A DNA stretch of 64,000 nucleotides from assembly GCA_910577565.1 (NCBI GenBank), contig CAJTNJ010000006.1:1-64000 (forward strand). Reading direction: 5' to 3'. The stretch comes from an uncultured Oscillospiraceae bacterium. Lineage in GTDB: Bacteria; Bacillota; Clostridia; Oscillospirales; Ruminococcaceae. The notes beneath the pieces are model-generated. The model had not been told where the DNA came from. It did not search any database and worked only from the letters and a program-made list of their open reading frames with translations. Position numbers and translations under genes: made by a program. Each line of letters begins with the position of its first letter. Within the stretch, counting starts at the first letter, position 1. Below are positions 54,701 to 63,254 of the stretch, piece by piece.

Positions 54701-55096
54701 ATGACAAAGAAAGAACTTTCGCAGCTTTATTACTTGAAAAAGGAAATCAGACAGCTTGAACAGAGAATTAAAGAATTGGAAACAGCAGCAACGGGTTGTA
54801 CAACTAAAATAACGGGGCTCCCACATGGAACAGGTATCAATGATAAAATCGGGAACTATGCTGCACAAATAGCGGATTTAAAAAGTCTTTTAGACTTGAA
54901 CCTAAAAAAGTGTTTTTATGAATTAAATCGCCTTGATAGATACATTCAAAGCGTAGATGACCCACTTACAAGACAAATAATGATGTATCGTTTTATAAGT
55001 GGTTACAGTTGGAGAAAGATTGCGTTTCAGATTGGTGGAAATAACAGCATTGATGGTTTAAAAAAGCGATTATACAGATATTTGGCAAATAATTAA
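54701..55096 (+). CDS. Sigma-70 region-4-like phage transcriptional regulator
   Basis: The 131-residue protein has a coiled-coil N-terminal half (about 10-75) and a C-terminal HTH with RQIMMYRFISGYSWRKIAFQIG, as in RinA/ArpU and DUF1492 proteins that turn on phage late genes. The ATG at 54701 was chosen; AAAGGGGTG lies 7 bases upstream. It is the last gene before the hairpin and HNH gene, the typical place for a late-gene activator. Confidence 0.75.
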   Translation: MTKKELSQLYYLKKEIRQLEQRIKELETAATGCTTKITGLPHGTGINDKIGNYAAQIADLKSLLDLNLKKCFYELNRLDRYIQSVDDPLTRQIMMYRFISGYSWRKIAFQIGGNNSIDGLKKRLYRYLANN

Positions 55097-55140
55097 AGTT
55101 GTCCTTTTTGTCCCTTTTTACTGTGATAAAATAATATTGT

Positions 55141-55199
55141 GAGATAATATCTCATAGCCTTTCTCGTATGGGTGTCTGAAATTCAGGCACTCTATTTTT
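55141..55199 (+). terminator. Hairpins at the end of the early operon
   Basis: A palindrome GAGATAATATCTC (55141-55153) is followed by a 9-bp stem (55172-55180 with 55182-55190) and a T-rich run. They lie between the late regulator and the HNH gene, so they may end early transcripts. Confidence 0.5.
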
Positions 55200-55225
55200 G
55201 TATATCTAAGAAAGAGATGTGATTT

Positions 55226-55591
55226 ATAAAGAAATCATGCAAATACTGTGGCAAGGTACACGATGAAAATTATAAATGCAACAAGAAGCCTGTCAAAAAG
55301 AAAAAGACAGACGATATTGTAAGATTCAGGAACAGCCCTAAATGGCAAAAGAAACGAAGAAAAATAAAGGAGCGGGACAATTACCTTTGTCAAGTATGTA
55401 TCAGAGAGTTGTACGGAACAAAACGGAAATACAATCACGAGGACTTGCAAGTTCATCATGCTTTGCCGATTAACTCAAATGAAGATTTAAAACTTGATGA
55501 AAATAATCTTATTACTCTGTGCTCTATGCACCATGCAATGTGTGATAAAGGAAAAATACCATATGAAGAAATAAAAAAGATAATTGATTGA
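55226..55591 (+). CDS. Phage HNH endonuclease with an apparent AUA start
   Basis: The frame is open from 55223 and encodes an N-terminal CKYCGK zinc motif, a basic region (KWQKKRRKIKERDNYLCQVC) and the HNH core HHALPINSNEDL with LDENNLITLCSMHHAM. HNH proteins next to terminase help phage DNA cutting at cos. Only the last 60 codons follow a canonical start (TTG 55409), which would cut the catalytic domain in two. In-frame ATA at 55226 (after TGA TTT) gives a 121-residue protein as expected; AAAGAG is 9 bases before it. I take ATA as the start with moderate confidence. Confidence 0.75.
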   Translation: MKKSCKYCGKVHDENYKCNKKPVKKKKTDDIVRFRNSPKWQKKRRKIKERDNYLCQVCIRELYGTKRKYNHEDLQVHHALPINSNEDLKLDENNLITLCSMHHAMCDKGKIPYEEIKKIID

Positions 55592-55718
55592 GCAAAACAA
55601 ATTTTGAATAGTCCCCCCACTACCCTCAATATTTTCTGACAAAAACGCTCAACACCGACAGCACCACTAAATTTACACCGAAAATGATAAACGTGAATTT
55701 TTTGGAAAGGAAAATTAA
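55592..55718 (+). other. Candidate cos region
   Basis: Between HNH and small terminase lies a C-rich run (TAGTCCCCCCACTACCCTC) in otherwise AT-rich DNA. In HK97-like cos phages the cohesive-end site lies just here. No staggered cut can be shown from sequence alone. Confidence 0.4.
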
Positions 55719-56072
55719 ATGCAAAAAAGAAATTTAAACGAACAGGCACAGGAAATTTTGCGAATCGCCGAAAAACGCGGTGTTGAGCAAAATTTCTTTT
55801 TTCTTACGACTTTTAAACGATATCAAGTGCAGCTACAAATACTGGGTAACTTGGAAAAAACCATTAAACAAGACGGAATCCTAGTGACGAAAGAGTACGT
55901 AAAGGGCAGAAAGAATGTATATTCTCATCCAGCAATATCAGATTACAATCGCACAACTGATAGTGCAAATAAAACGGTTGTAACGCTTATGAAGATAATT
56001 ACAACACTTCGTGACAGACAAGAAGGTGACGAACTCGACCCACTTCTTGAAATACTCAGTGGAAGGAGCTGA
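55719..56072 (+). CDS. terS: Phage terminase small subunit, P27 family
   Basis: The 117-residue protein is helical and matches the P27 small-terminase family in layout: an N-terminal KRNLNEQAQEILRIAEKRG, HPAISDYNRTTDSANKTV and LRDR at the end. It recognises the packaging site and guides the large subunit. AAAGG is 9 bases before the ATG. Its stop is 6 bases before the proposed large-subunit start. Confidence 0.82.
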   Translation: MQKRNLNEQAQEILRIAEKRGVEQNFFFLTTFKRYQVQLQILGNLEKTIKQDGILVTKEYVKGRKNVYSHPAISDYNRTTDSANKTVVTLMKIITTLRDRQEGDELDPLLEILSGRS

Positions 56073-56078
56073 AAATAA

Positions 56079-57767
56079 ATTGGATTTGAAATAATAAACC
56101 ACAAAAGTCATAAATATGCAAAAGGTGTGATAAATCGTGAAATTCCTGCCCCAAGATACATCATAAAACAATGCAAAAAATTTATAGAAATTTGCGATGG
56201 AAAGTCAGACAAATACTTTGTTGATGAAGAAAAATTAAGTAAAATTGACAACATTTTAAAGTTACTTGTTATGCCGAGAGGTCTAAAAGCAGGGCAAAGC
56301 ATTTATGATTGCTCTTGCGGATATCAGTGGCTTTTATATGCTTCGACACTTTGTATTGTTTACAAAAATAATCCTAGTAAACGAAGATATGAAACTGTGA
56401 TTTTGGAAGTCGGCAGAAAGAATTTTAAAACCTTTACGATTGCCACAATTTTTATCTTGCTTTTTTTATTAGAACCGAAATTTTCTAAATTTTATTCGGT
56501 TGCCGCTGACGGAGCTTTATCAAGAGAGGTCAAAACGGCAATTGAAGAAATTTTAAAAAGTAGCCCGATTATTTATTACCGAAAAAATATTCCGAGATTT
56601 AAAATTCTTCGTGATTATATTGAATTCAGCTTAACTGAAAGCAAGTATATTCCGCTTAATTACTCAAATTCCCGAATGGATGGTAAGCTGCCAAACGTCT
56701 TCTTGGCAGACGAAGTCGGAGCCTTACCAAACAACTATGCAATAGAAGCCATGCGGTCAGGACAATTAAACATATTAAATAAATTAGGATGCATAATCTC
56801 AACGAAGTACCCGACAGCCAATAACCCTTTTGAAGATGAAGTAAATTATGCAAAAAAGGTTTTAGACGGTGTTCAAGATGATGAAACCGTCTTTTCTCTT
56901 TTGTATGAACCCGATGACACAGAAAACTGGACGACCGATGACATGATATTAAAACACGCAAATCCCGTAGCTTTGGAAATACCCGAAATATGGGAAGATT
57001 TAATAAAGAAACGAGCGAGGGCAATTTCTCTTGAATCAGCAAGAGAAAACTTCCTCACAAAGCACTGCAATATTGTTTATCAAGGTGCCGGAACGGAGAG
57101 TTTTGTTGATATCAAAGATTTGCAGGCTTGCCGAGTAAATAAGATTGATTGGATGGGTCGTGAAGTTTATGTTGGTGTTGATTTATCAATGAGCAATGAC
57201 AATACTGCTGTTGCGATATGTGCCGAAGAAGATGGCAAAATTATAGCTGATGTGATTTGTTTCGTGCCTGAAGGCCGAATTGATGAGAAAAATAAATTTG
57301 AGAAGATTGACTACCGAAGGTTTATTAACACGGGGAAGTGCGTATCTTGTGGCAACAAAACCATTGACTATGGTGTAGTTGAAGATTTTGTCTTTAAAAT
57401 TGAGAAAAAATACAACGTGACTGTCAAAGCAATCGGCTTTGACCGCTATAACGCTATTTCAAGTGCTCAGAAATGGAATCAAAAATATAATACTGTGGAA
57501 ATTAGACAACACAGCGATACACTTCACCCACCGACTAAACTTCTATCGGAAAAGATTACTAATGGAGAGTTTGAATACGAAAAGAACACTTTGCTTGAAA
57601 TCAATTTTGAAAATGCCCGATGTACTTATGACACCAACATGAATCGGTACGTTACGAAGAAAAAGTCAAGCGGGAAAGTAGATATGGTGGTCGCATTAAT
57701 TAACGCAGTCTACCTCTTGCAGCAGGACATCATTTTCGATGATAGTGGCTGGGCGGTGCAGTTTTGA
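56079..57767 (+). CDS. terL: Phage terminase large subunit with an apparent AUU start
   Basis: The motor and nuclease that packages phage DNA. Walker A-like GRKNFKTFTIA lies at about residue 113, Walker B VFLADEVG at about 208-215, and the nuclease domain begins YVGVDLSMSNDNTAVAI, with the family's Cys knuckle CVSCGNK. The frame is open upstream of GTG 56127; starting at ATT 56079 adds GFEIINHKSHKYAKG, a segment that homologues have. AAGGAG lies 10 bases before the ATT. I annotate 562 residues. Confidence 0.88.
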   Translation: MGFEIINHKSHKYAKGVINREIPAPRYIIKQCKKFIEICDGKSDKYFVDEEKLSKIDNILKLLVMPRGLKAGQSIYDCSCGYQWLLYASTLCIVYKNNPSKRRYETVILEVGRKNFKTFTIATIFILLFLLEPKFSKFYSVAADGALSREVKTAIEEILKSSPIIYYRKNIPRFKILRDYIEFSLTESKYIPLNYSNSRMDGKLPNVFLADEVGALPNNYAIEAMRSGQLNILNKLGCIISTKYPTANNPFEDEVNYAKKVLDGVQDDETVFSLLYEPDDTENWTTDDMILKHANPVALEIPEIWEDLIKKRARAISLESARENFLTKHCNIVYQGAGTESFVDIKDLQACRVNKIDWMGREVYVGVDLSMSNDNTAVAICAEEDGKIIADVICFVPEGRIDEKNKFEKIDYRRFINTGKCVSCGNKTIDYGVVEDFVFKIEKKYNVTVKAIGFDRYNAISSAQKWNQKYNTVEIRQHSDTLHPPTKLLSEKITNGEFEYEKNTLLEINFENARCTYDTNMNRYVTKKKSSGKVDMVVALINAVYLLQQDIIFDDSGWAVQF

Positions 57768-57832
57768 CACTAATAATTTTTTATTAGCACCAATTTATTA
57801 ACACTCATAAAATATCTTATGGGGGTGAATTT

Positions 57833-58255
57833 ATGGAAAAACACAATTGCAACCCGGATCATGGCGGAGAACCTTATGTTGTGAATATTAATAAATCCAC
57901 AAAAGCAAATAATAATTATAGGACAGCATTATGGACGGGAAAACATTTACAATTAACCCTTATGAGTATTCGGGTTGGCGGCGAAATTGGGTTGGAAGTT
58001 CATTCCGATACAGACCAGTTTTTAAGGATTGAACAAGGCTTCGGTTTAGTAAAAATGGGTAAAGATAAACACTCATTAACTTATCAGAACCGAGTTGGTC
58101 CCGGATTTGCAATATTTGTGCCGGCAGGAACTTGGCACAATTTAATTAATATAGGAAATGTACCAATTAAGCTTTATTCGATTTATGCACCGCCGAATCA
58201 TCCAAAAGGCACAGTGCAAAAAACAAAAGCTATTGCAGATGCAGAAGAAAATTAA
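57833..58255 (+). CDS. Cupin protein carried between terminase and portal
   Basis: The 140-residue protein is a single cupin: the metal motif HSDTDQFLRIEQG, with a second motif PAGTWHN, in a beta-barrel of normal size (G-x5-H-x3-4-E then P-x3-H). Cupins of this small type act as sugar isomerases, dioxygenases or binding proteins; the substrate cannot be read. It sits between the terminase and portal genes with a GGGGGTG ribosome site and a terminator behind it, so it has the look of a cargo (moron) gene. Confidence 0.85.
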   Translation: MEKHNCNPDHGGEPYVVNINKSTKANNNYRTALWTGKHLQLTLMSIRVGGEIGLEVHSDTDQFLRIEQGFGLVKMGKDKHSLTYQNRVGPGFAIFVPAGTWHNLINIGNVPIKLYSIYAPPNHPKGTVQKTKAIADAEEN

Positions 58256-58270
58256 TTTTGTAATTTTTAG

Positions 58271-58310
58271 AATACCTGTCTTAAAGATAATTTAAGATGG
58301 GTATTTTTTA
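58271..58310 (+). terminator. Terminator behind the cupin gene
   Basis: A long stem AATACC-x2-TCTTAAA paired with TTTAAGA-x2-GGTATT, followed by T-run, 15 bases after the cupin stop and 16 before the portal start. It isolates the cupin from the portal gene. Confidence 0.85.
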
Positions 58311-58326
58311 TAAAAGAAGGTGAAAT

Positions 58327-59532
58327 ATGAAACTTTTCAATTTCTTCAATCGAAGCACAGAAATCGTTAAAAATACAAGTGATGACTTATTGCTCAAAAG
58401 CATTTTAAGTGAAAATGCTTTTGGCAAAGCTGAGGCTCTTAATATTCCGGCGGTGGCAAGGTGTGTAAATTTGATTTCAGACACCGTTTCAATGATTCCA
58501 ATAAAACTTTACAAAGAGAAAATTGAAAGTGGAAAACGTAAAACTGTTGAAGTCTCTGATTCGAGGTGTGACCTCTTAAATGACGACACGAAAGACACGC
58601 TTGACGGAGTGCAGCTAAAAAAAGCAATAGTAAGAGATTATTTGCTCGAAGGAAATGCTTATGTGTTTATCAATAAAAGGCGAAATATTGTGAAATCGCT
58701 TAATTATGTAGACTCGGGCAATGTGATGATAAGCAAAAATTCTGACCCGATTTTTAAAGATTATAACATTATGGTTTACGGAAAAACGTACAAACCATTT
58801 GAATTTTTAAAGGTTTTGAGGTCAACCGCAGACGGAGCACACGGAGTAGGAATCGTTGAGGAAAATAGAGAACTTTTAAAGACCGCTTATTTGACATTAA
58901 AGTTTGAACAAAATCTCGTCTCAACAGGCGGAAGCAAAAAAGGATTTATAAAAGCTGAGAAAAAAATTACAAAAGAAGCAATGGACAGCTTAAAACGAGC
59001 ATGGCGGGAACTTTACTGTAATACCGAAAACAATGTGATAGTGCTCAATGACAATCTTGATTTTAAAGAGGCGAGCAGCACATCGACAGAAATGCAGCTC
59101 AATGAAAACAAAACCTCGCTTAATAACTCCATTTTAGACATCTTTGGAGTGCCGATTGATTTTAATTGGGAAACATTTATAAAAACCGCCATTATGCCAA
59201 TATTGACCGCAATCGAATGTGCTTTAAACCGGGACTTACTTTTTGAACGAGAGAAGAAGTCTTTTTATTTTGCCTTTGACACAAAAGAAATCATTAAAGG
59301 CGACATCAAAACAAGATTTGAAGCATACAAAACCGCCCTTGATTCAAACCTGATGCAGATAGATGAGTGCAGATATTTAGAAAATTTAGAGCCTTTAGGG
59401 CTTAATTTCGTAAAGCTCGGACTTCAAGACGTGCTTTTTAATCCCGTTACGAAAGAAATCTACACACCAAACACAAACCAAATTACAAGTATAGAAAGGA
59501 CTGAGGACAACGAGGATAGAAATAAGGAATGA
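58327..59532 (+). CDS. Phage portal protein (HK97 family)
   Basis: The 401-residue protein has the portal layout: AVARCVNLISDTVSMIPIKLY near residue 40, then GNAYVFINKRRN, GVGIVEENRELLK, DIFGVPIDF and a helical C-terminus with acidic tail. It forms the dodecameric gate at the capsid vertex and the platform for terminase. The start is ATG with AAGGTG 6 bases upstream. It overlaps the protease frame by 17 bases. Confidence 0.92.
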   Translation: MKLFNFFNRSTEIVKNTSDDLLLKSILSENAFGKAEALNIPAVARCVNLISDTVSMIPIKLYKEKIESGKRKTVEVSDSRCDLLNDDTKDTLDGVQLKKAIVRDYLLEGNAYVFINKRRNIVKSLNYVDSGNVMISKNSDPIFKDYNIMVYGKTYKPFEFLKVLRSTADGAHGVGIVEENRELLKTAYLTLKFEQNLVSTGGSKKGFIKAEKKITKEAMDSLKRAWRELYCNTENNVIVLNDNLDFKEASSTSTEMQLNENKTSLNNSILDIFGVPIDFNWETFIKTAIMPILTAIECALNRDLLFEREKKSFYFAFDTKEIIKGDIKTRFEAYKTALDSNLMQIDECRYLENLEPLGLNFVKLGLQDVLFNPVTKEIYTPNTNQITSIERTEDNEDRNKE

Positions 59533-60175
59533 TAGCGTACTTTTAGATGGTTACGTAAACGCAGTAGCAAGGGATTCCAAGCCGATGCTTGATGAAAACG
59601 GAGAAAAGTTTGTGGAGCAGATAACTCCCAAAGCATTTCAAAGGGCAATTGAAAAAAACAAAGATATTTTGTGCCTTTTAAACCATGAACCAAGCCGAAA
59701 ACTCGGGTCAACAAAAGATGGAAACATTGAGCTTTTTGAAGATAATATCGGACTTAGAGCGATTTGTGAAATAACAGATAGTGAGGTAATTCAGAAGGCA
59801 AAAGATAATAAACTTCGAGGCTGGAGCTTTGGTTTTGAAGCGGTAAAAGAGCATGAGGAAACAGCAAGAGAAAATTTAAAACGTAGGCTTATTGATGAAA
59901 TGAATTTATTTGAAGTTTCAATCATTGATGAACAAAAAATCCCGTGTTATGAAGGCACGAGCATTGAAACAAGAGCCGAAAAACAAATAAAAACAGAATA
60001 CAGAGGTGAAGAATTTAAGCCCAAAATTATTGACCAGCGAAGCACCGGAGCTAATTCGCACAGCTTAAAAAGTGAAAATATTGGGACAAGTGCTTGCGAC
60101 CAAGAAGTCAACTATTCAAAATATGAAAAAATTTTAGAGGAGATGTTAAGTTATGGAATTGAAATATCTAACTGA
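59516..60175 (+). CDS. HK97-family prohead protease with an apparent AUA start
   Basis: The protein has the prohead protease order: start IEIRNDSVLLDGYVNAV, LNHEPSRKLGS with catalytic His, RGWSFGF with catalytic Ser, and the acidic tail. Homologues begin MEIRND, and here the matching codon is ATA at 59516. The first canonical start would be ATG 59585, which would remove the first 23 residues. GAGG lies 9 bases before the ATA. I annotate 219 residues. It overlaps portal by 17 and capsid by 23 bases. Confidence 0.85.
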   Translation: MEIRNDSVLLDGYVNAVARDSKPMLDENGEKFVEQITPKAFQRAIEKNKDILCLLNHEPSRKLGSTKDGNIELFEDNIGLRAICEITDSEVIQKAKDNKLRGWSFGFEAVKEHEETARENLKRRLIDEMNLFEVSIIDEQKIPCYEGTSIETRAEKQIKTEYRGEEFKPKIIDQRSTGANSHSLKSENIGTSACDQEVNYSKYEKILEEMLSYGIEISN

Positions 60176-61361
60176 AAAAAGAGTGGAAAATCAAGAGCAG
60201 ATGCAAAAAATCTTAAATATGGCAAAATCGGAAAAAAGAGATTTAAGCGAACAAGAAATCACAAAATTTAACGAACTAAAGAAGCTAATTAACGAAATCG
60301 ATGCAACAATTAAAGCTGAGGAAGATTCAAGAAAAATGGACATTGAAGATAAAAAAGAAGTTTCAGAAGAAACCAAAACAAGTGGCAATAAAGAAGTGCA
60401 AAGTGAGGAACGTGCTTTTACTGAGTACATTGTAAATGGAAAAGAAAGAGCCGACAGCCCCGGAATGTCTTATGGTAGCAATGGAGCGATTGTTCCGACA
60501 ACAATTGCGAAGAAGATTATTGAAAAGGTAAAGGAGCTTTCACCTATTTACGAAAAAGTTGAGAAGTTCCACACCAAAGGAACACTTGAAATACCTGTTT
60601 ATGATGCAGATTCAAGTGTAGATAGCGGTTCAGGCAGTGTGAATGTTGCATATCAGGGAGACGAATTTACATCACTTGTTGCAGGACAAGGGAAATTTAC
60701 ATCAGTGGAGCTCAAAGGCTACTGTCACGGGGCTTTGTCTGTCATAAGCCGGAAACTTTTAAACAACACAGACATCAATGTCACAAACTTTCTTACAAAC
60801 AAGATTGCTCAGGCTTTTGCGGACTTTTGGGAGCGAGAACTCTTAATAGGTACAGGTTCGGCAAATAATCATATGACAGGTGCAATTTCAACCACAAACT
60901 TAGTTGCAACGGGCAACACAACTTACACCGCAGCAACTGCAGCTAAGATTGATAATTTAATCAGTTTGCAGCTTGCAGTTCCGCAGCAGTATCAAAAGAA
61001 CGCAATTTGGATTATGAACAAGGCGGTATTTTCTGAAATCAGAAAACTCAAAGACGGTAACGGAAATTATTACATGGCTTACGGAAAAGGCTTAACAGGC
61101 GGCTTTGATTGGGAATTGCTCGGGAAACCTGTTTATATTTCAGAAAATATGCCTGATGCTACAACAGTCGGAAATGTTCCTATTCTTTATGGAGATTTTT
61201 CGGGAATGGCGATGAAAATCTCGCAAGATTTAGAGATTCAGCTTATGCGTGAAAAGTATATAGACAAAAACGCAGTCGGGATTGTCGGTTGGGCTGAGTG
61301 CGATTCCAAGATTCAAAATAATCAAATGATTGCCGGGCTTAAAATGGCATCGTCTGTTTAA
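60153..61361 (+). CDS. Phage major capsid protein (HK97 fold)
   Basis: The 402-residue protein has an N-terminal helical scaffold (delta) domain of about 90 charged residues rich in Glu/Lys, expected to be removed by the protease, then the mature shell domain with GAIVPTTIAKKI, VAYQGDEFTS and FWERELLIGTG. It forms the icosahedral capsid. The start overlaps the protease gene by 23 bases, as in most HK97-type clusters. Confidence 0.93.
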   Translation: MELKYLTEKRVENQEQMQKILNMAKSEKRDLSEQEITKFNELKKLINEIDATIKAEEDSRKMDIEDKKEVSEETKTSGNKEVQSEERAFTEYIVNGKERADSPGMSYGSNGAIVPTTIAKKIIEKVKELSPIYEKVEKFHTKGTLEIPVYDADSSVDSGSGSVNVAYQGDEFTSLVAGQGKFTSVELKGYCHGALSVISRKLLNNTDINVTNFLTNKIAQAFADFWERELLIGTGSANNHMTGAISTTNLVATGNTTYTAATAAKIDNLISLQLAVPQQYQKNAIWIMNKAVFSEIRKLKDGNGNYYMAYGKGLTGGFDWELLGKPVYISENMPDATTVGNVPILYGDFSGMAMKISQDLEIQLMREKYIDKNAVGIVGWAECDSKIQNNQMIAGLKMASSV

Positions 61362-61375
61362 AGAGGTGATTCAAA

Positions 61376-61585
61376 ATGAGCTATAATACCAAGAACTATC
61401 AAGACGGAGATAATTTAGTAATCGGCGGTACTTTAGAAATCACAGAGGGAGCCACACTCAGTGGCTTCCCATGTGCTTCAAATCAATCAGACAGCACAGC
61501 CACGACTATTGCCGATTTAAAAAGTGACTTCAATTCTTTAATTTCTAAGCTAAAGGCCGCAGGACTTATGGAATCTGACAGTTAA
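61376..61585 (+). CDS. Phage head fibre protein
   Basis: The 69-residue protein has the head-fibre family form: YQDGDNLVIGGTLEITEGATL and at the end IADLKSDFNSLISKLKAAGLM. It decorates the capsid. It starts 14 bases after the capsid gene with AGAGGTG 9 bases before its ATG. Confidence 0.8.
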   Translation: MSYNTKNYQDGDNLVIGGTLEITEGATLSGFPCASNQSDSTATTIADLKSDFNSLISKLKAAGLMESDS

Positions 61586-61599
61586 AAGAGGTGTATGTT

Positions 61600-61896
61600 T
61601 TGAAAGTTAGCGAGATTGCAGTTAAAAATTTAGCCGATTACTTAAAACTTGACTATCAATCACTTTCAGAAGAAGAAATTTTGGAACTTGCAGCATTTTT
61701 GCAAGCATCACAAAGTTTCATTTCAGATTATACAGGCTTGACCCCTACTCAAATTGATGCTCACGAAACCTTTGTGATTGCAGTTTATGTGTTGGTTCAA
61801 GATATGTATGACAATCGCACTCTTTATGTTGACAAAAGCAACTTAAACCGAGTTGTCGAAATGATTTTGGGTATGCACTCAGTAAATCTTCTTTAA
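61600..61896 (+). CDS. Head-tail connector protein (DUF3199/gp6-like)
   Basis: The 98-residue helical protein (AAFLQASQSFISDYTGL, then HETFVIAVYVLVQDMYDNR) is of the HK97 gp6-like adaptor type that seals the portal ring. The TTG at 61600 has GAGGTG 6 bases upstream and was preferred to the GTG inside that site. It lies in the normal place after the capsid block. Confidence 0.8.
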   Translation: MKVSEIAVKNLADYLKLDYQSLSEEEILELAAFLQASQSFISDYTGLTPTQIDAHETFVIAVYVLVQDMYDNRTLYVDKSNLNRVVEMILGMHSVNLL

Positions 61897-61908
61897 AGGT
61901 GATTAAAT

Positions 61909-62238
61909 ATGCAGATAAACCCAGGAAATTTTGATAAAAAGATTGAAATTATAAAATATGAAGTTCAAAAAGATTCTGATGGTTTTGAAAATAAAACAGA
62001 AGTCACCATTTTAAACACTTGGGCACAGGTTACAAACACAAGTGGAACTGAGATTTTGCGGTCAAATTCAGACTTTTCAGAAGTAAAAACAAGGTTTTTA
62101 ATGCGGACCCCAAAAGCAGAAATCACAAAAGATATGATAATTAAGTTTAAGGGTAATGCATACAACATAACTTATATTAACGACTATGGCTATGACAAAA
62201 AATACACCGAAATTATTGCAGAGCTGGTGATTAAATAA
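61909..62238 (+). CDS. Phage head-tail adaptor (head closure)
   Basis: The 109-residue beta-rich protein starts MQINPGNFDKKIEII and has NTWAQVTNTSGTEILR, the family's stopper/head-closure form. AAAGGTG lies 8 bases before the ATG. It overlaps the next gene by one base. Confidence 0.85.
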   Translation: MQINPGNFDKKIEIIKYEVQKDSDGFENKTEVTILNTWAQVTNTSGTEILRSNSDFSEVKTRFLMRTPKAEITKDMIIKFKGNAYNITYINDYGYDKKYTEIIAELVIK

Positions 62239-62627
62239 TGGCGCAGTTTAGCTTTTCAGTAGATATTGATTCTATATTTCCCAAAGGCTTAAATGATGAA
62301 AATTTGGCACTTGATATGGTAAAAGCAGGTCAGGAAGTTATGCAGAAAAGCATTCAAAGAGCAGCTTTAAAGCACAGAAAGACGGGCAGTATGGCAAATT
62401 CGGTGAAATGTTCCAAGCCCACAATTAATCGAAATGGTGATGCAGTCGGTCGAGTGAAATTTTATGGTAAAGATAAAAACGGAATGCAGAACTGGTACAA
62501 GGCAATTTGGATTGAATATGGAACTCGGCATCAAAGAGCTCAGCCCTTCGTTAGACCTGCGATTAAAAGCTGTGAGGGCAGTATCAGGGCAGCGATGGAG
62601 AAAACATTTAATCAGAAAGCGAAGTGA
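62238..62627 (+). CDS. HK97 gp10-family tail completion protein
   Basis: The 129-residue protein has the HK97-gp10 family pattern: VMQKSIQRAALKHRKTGSM at about 35, and the C-terminal IEYGTRHQRAQPFVRPAI. It joins the head to the tail. It overlaps the adaptor stop by one base. Confidence 0.88.
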   Translation: MAQFSFSVDIDSIFPKGLNDENLALDMVKAGQEVMQKSIQRAALKHRKTGSMANSVKCSKPTINRNGDAVGRVKFYGKDKNGMQNWYKAIWIEYGTRHQRAQPFVRPAIKSCEGSIRAAMEKTFNQKAK

Positions 62628-62725
62628 CCGACGAGCCACCGGGGGCAATTCGCGCACAAAATAATATTAAAACAATATGCCACATACACGCGACTTAAAG
62701 ATTAGCCAAAAAGGTTGGTGATTTT

Positions 62726-63073
62726 ATCAATATAAATCTATTAATCGAAACAGCTTTTACTGACTTCACAGTTGGCACAAAGCATATTCCGATTTCATTT
62801 TTAAATTATTCAGGTAATTCAGACACCTATCTTACCTATTACACATGGTATGAAAAACCGGATAATCATTACGACGACGAATATCATGCAGAGATAGTGT
62901 ATGGAACGATTGATATTTTTTCAAAAGGCAATTTCAAAGGTATTTTAAAACAGGTAAAAAATAAATTGAAACAAAATGGATTCACTTGGACAGACAACGG
63001 GTCTGAAAGTTTTGAGAAAGACACGGGTTATTATCATGTTCCGGTGAATTTTTATTACTCAGGTAATTTATAA
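62726..63073 (+). CDS. Putative phage tail terminator with an apparent AUC start, missed by start-codon rules
   Basis: The frame is open from 62699 to TAA 63071-63073 and encodes a coherent 115-residue protein (LLIETAFTDFTVGT, then YYTWYEKPDN, IDIFSKGNF, GYYHVPVNFYY), the form of small tail-terminator proteins. No ATG, GTG or TTG occurs in its first half. ATC at 62726 has GGTGA 4 bases upstream and gives NINLLIETAF as the start. Position between gp10 and the tail tube is where the terminator gene belongs. Family level is inferred. Confidence 0.75.
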   Translation: MNINLLIETAFTDFTVGTKHIPISFLNYSGNSDTYLTYYTWYEKPDNHYDDEYHAEIVYGTIDIFSKGNFKGILKQVKNKLKQNGFTWTDNGSESFEKDTGYYHVPVNFYYSGNL

Positions 63074-63085
63074 ACTTAAAAAGGG

Positions 63086-63173
63086 AAAGTCGGGCCCCGA
63101 AAAGTTGGTAGCGAGTAAATCGGCGTGAAAACAGTGCGTTTACAAACTGTTAGCCGATATGAGCGTTGACTTT
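63086..63173 (+). ncRNA. Candidate structured RNA element between tail genes
   Basis: An outer stem AAAGTC (63086-63091) with GACTTT (63168-63173) encloses a small GC-rich arm (near 63090-63100) and a strong compound hairpin: ATCGGC (63119-63124) with GCCGAT (63153-63158), and inside it AACAGT with ACTGTT. The stretch lacks coding frames, is richer in G and C than its neighbours and lies in a phage operon where genes usually touch. It might be a packaging, processing or regulatory element. No known class recognised. Confidence 0.4.
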
Positions 63174-63254
63174 TTGGGGAGAGGACGAGTACCGAAATGA
63201 TTGAGCTTTTGCACTTAAGGGCAAAACGAAAAAAATGAAGGAGACGAGGACGAC

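Noticed and set aside
62464..62664. Frame of 66 codons inside the gp10 gene
   Set aside because: Shadow in another frame of a well-supported tail completion protein.
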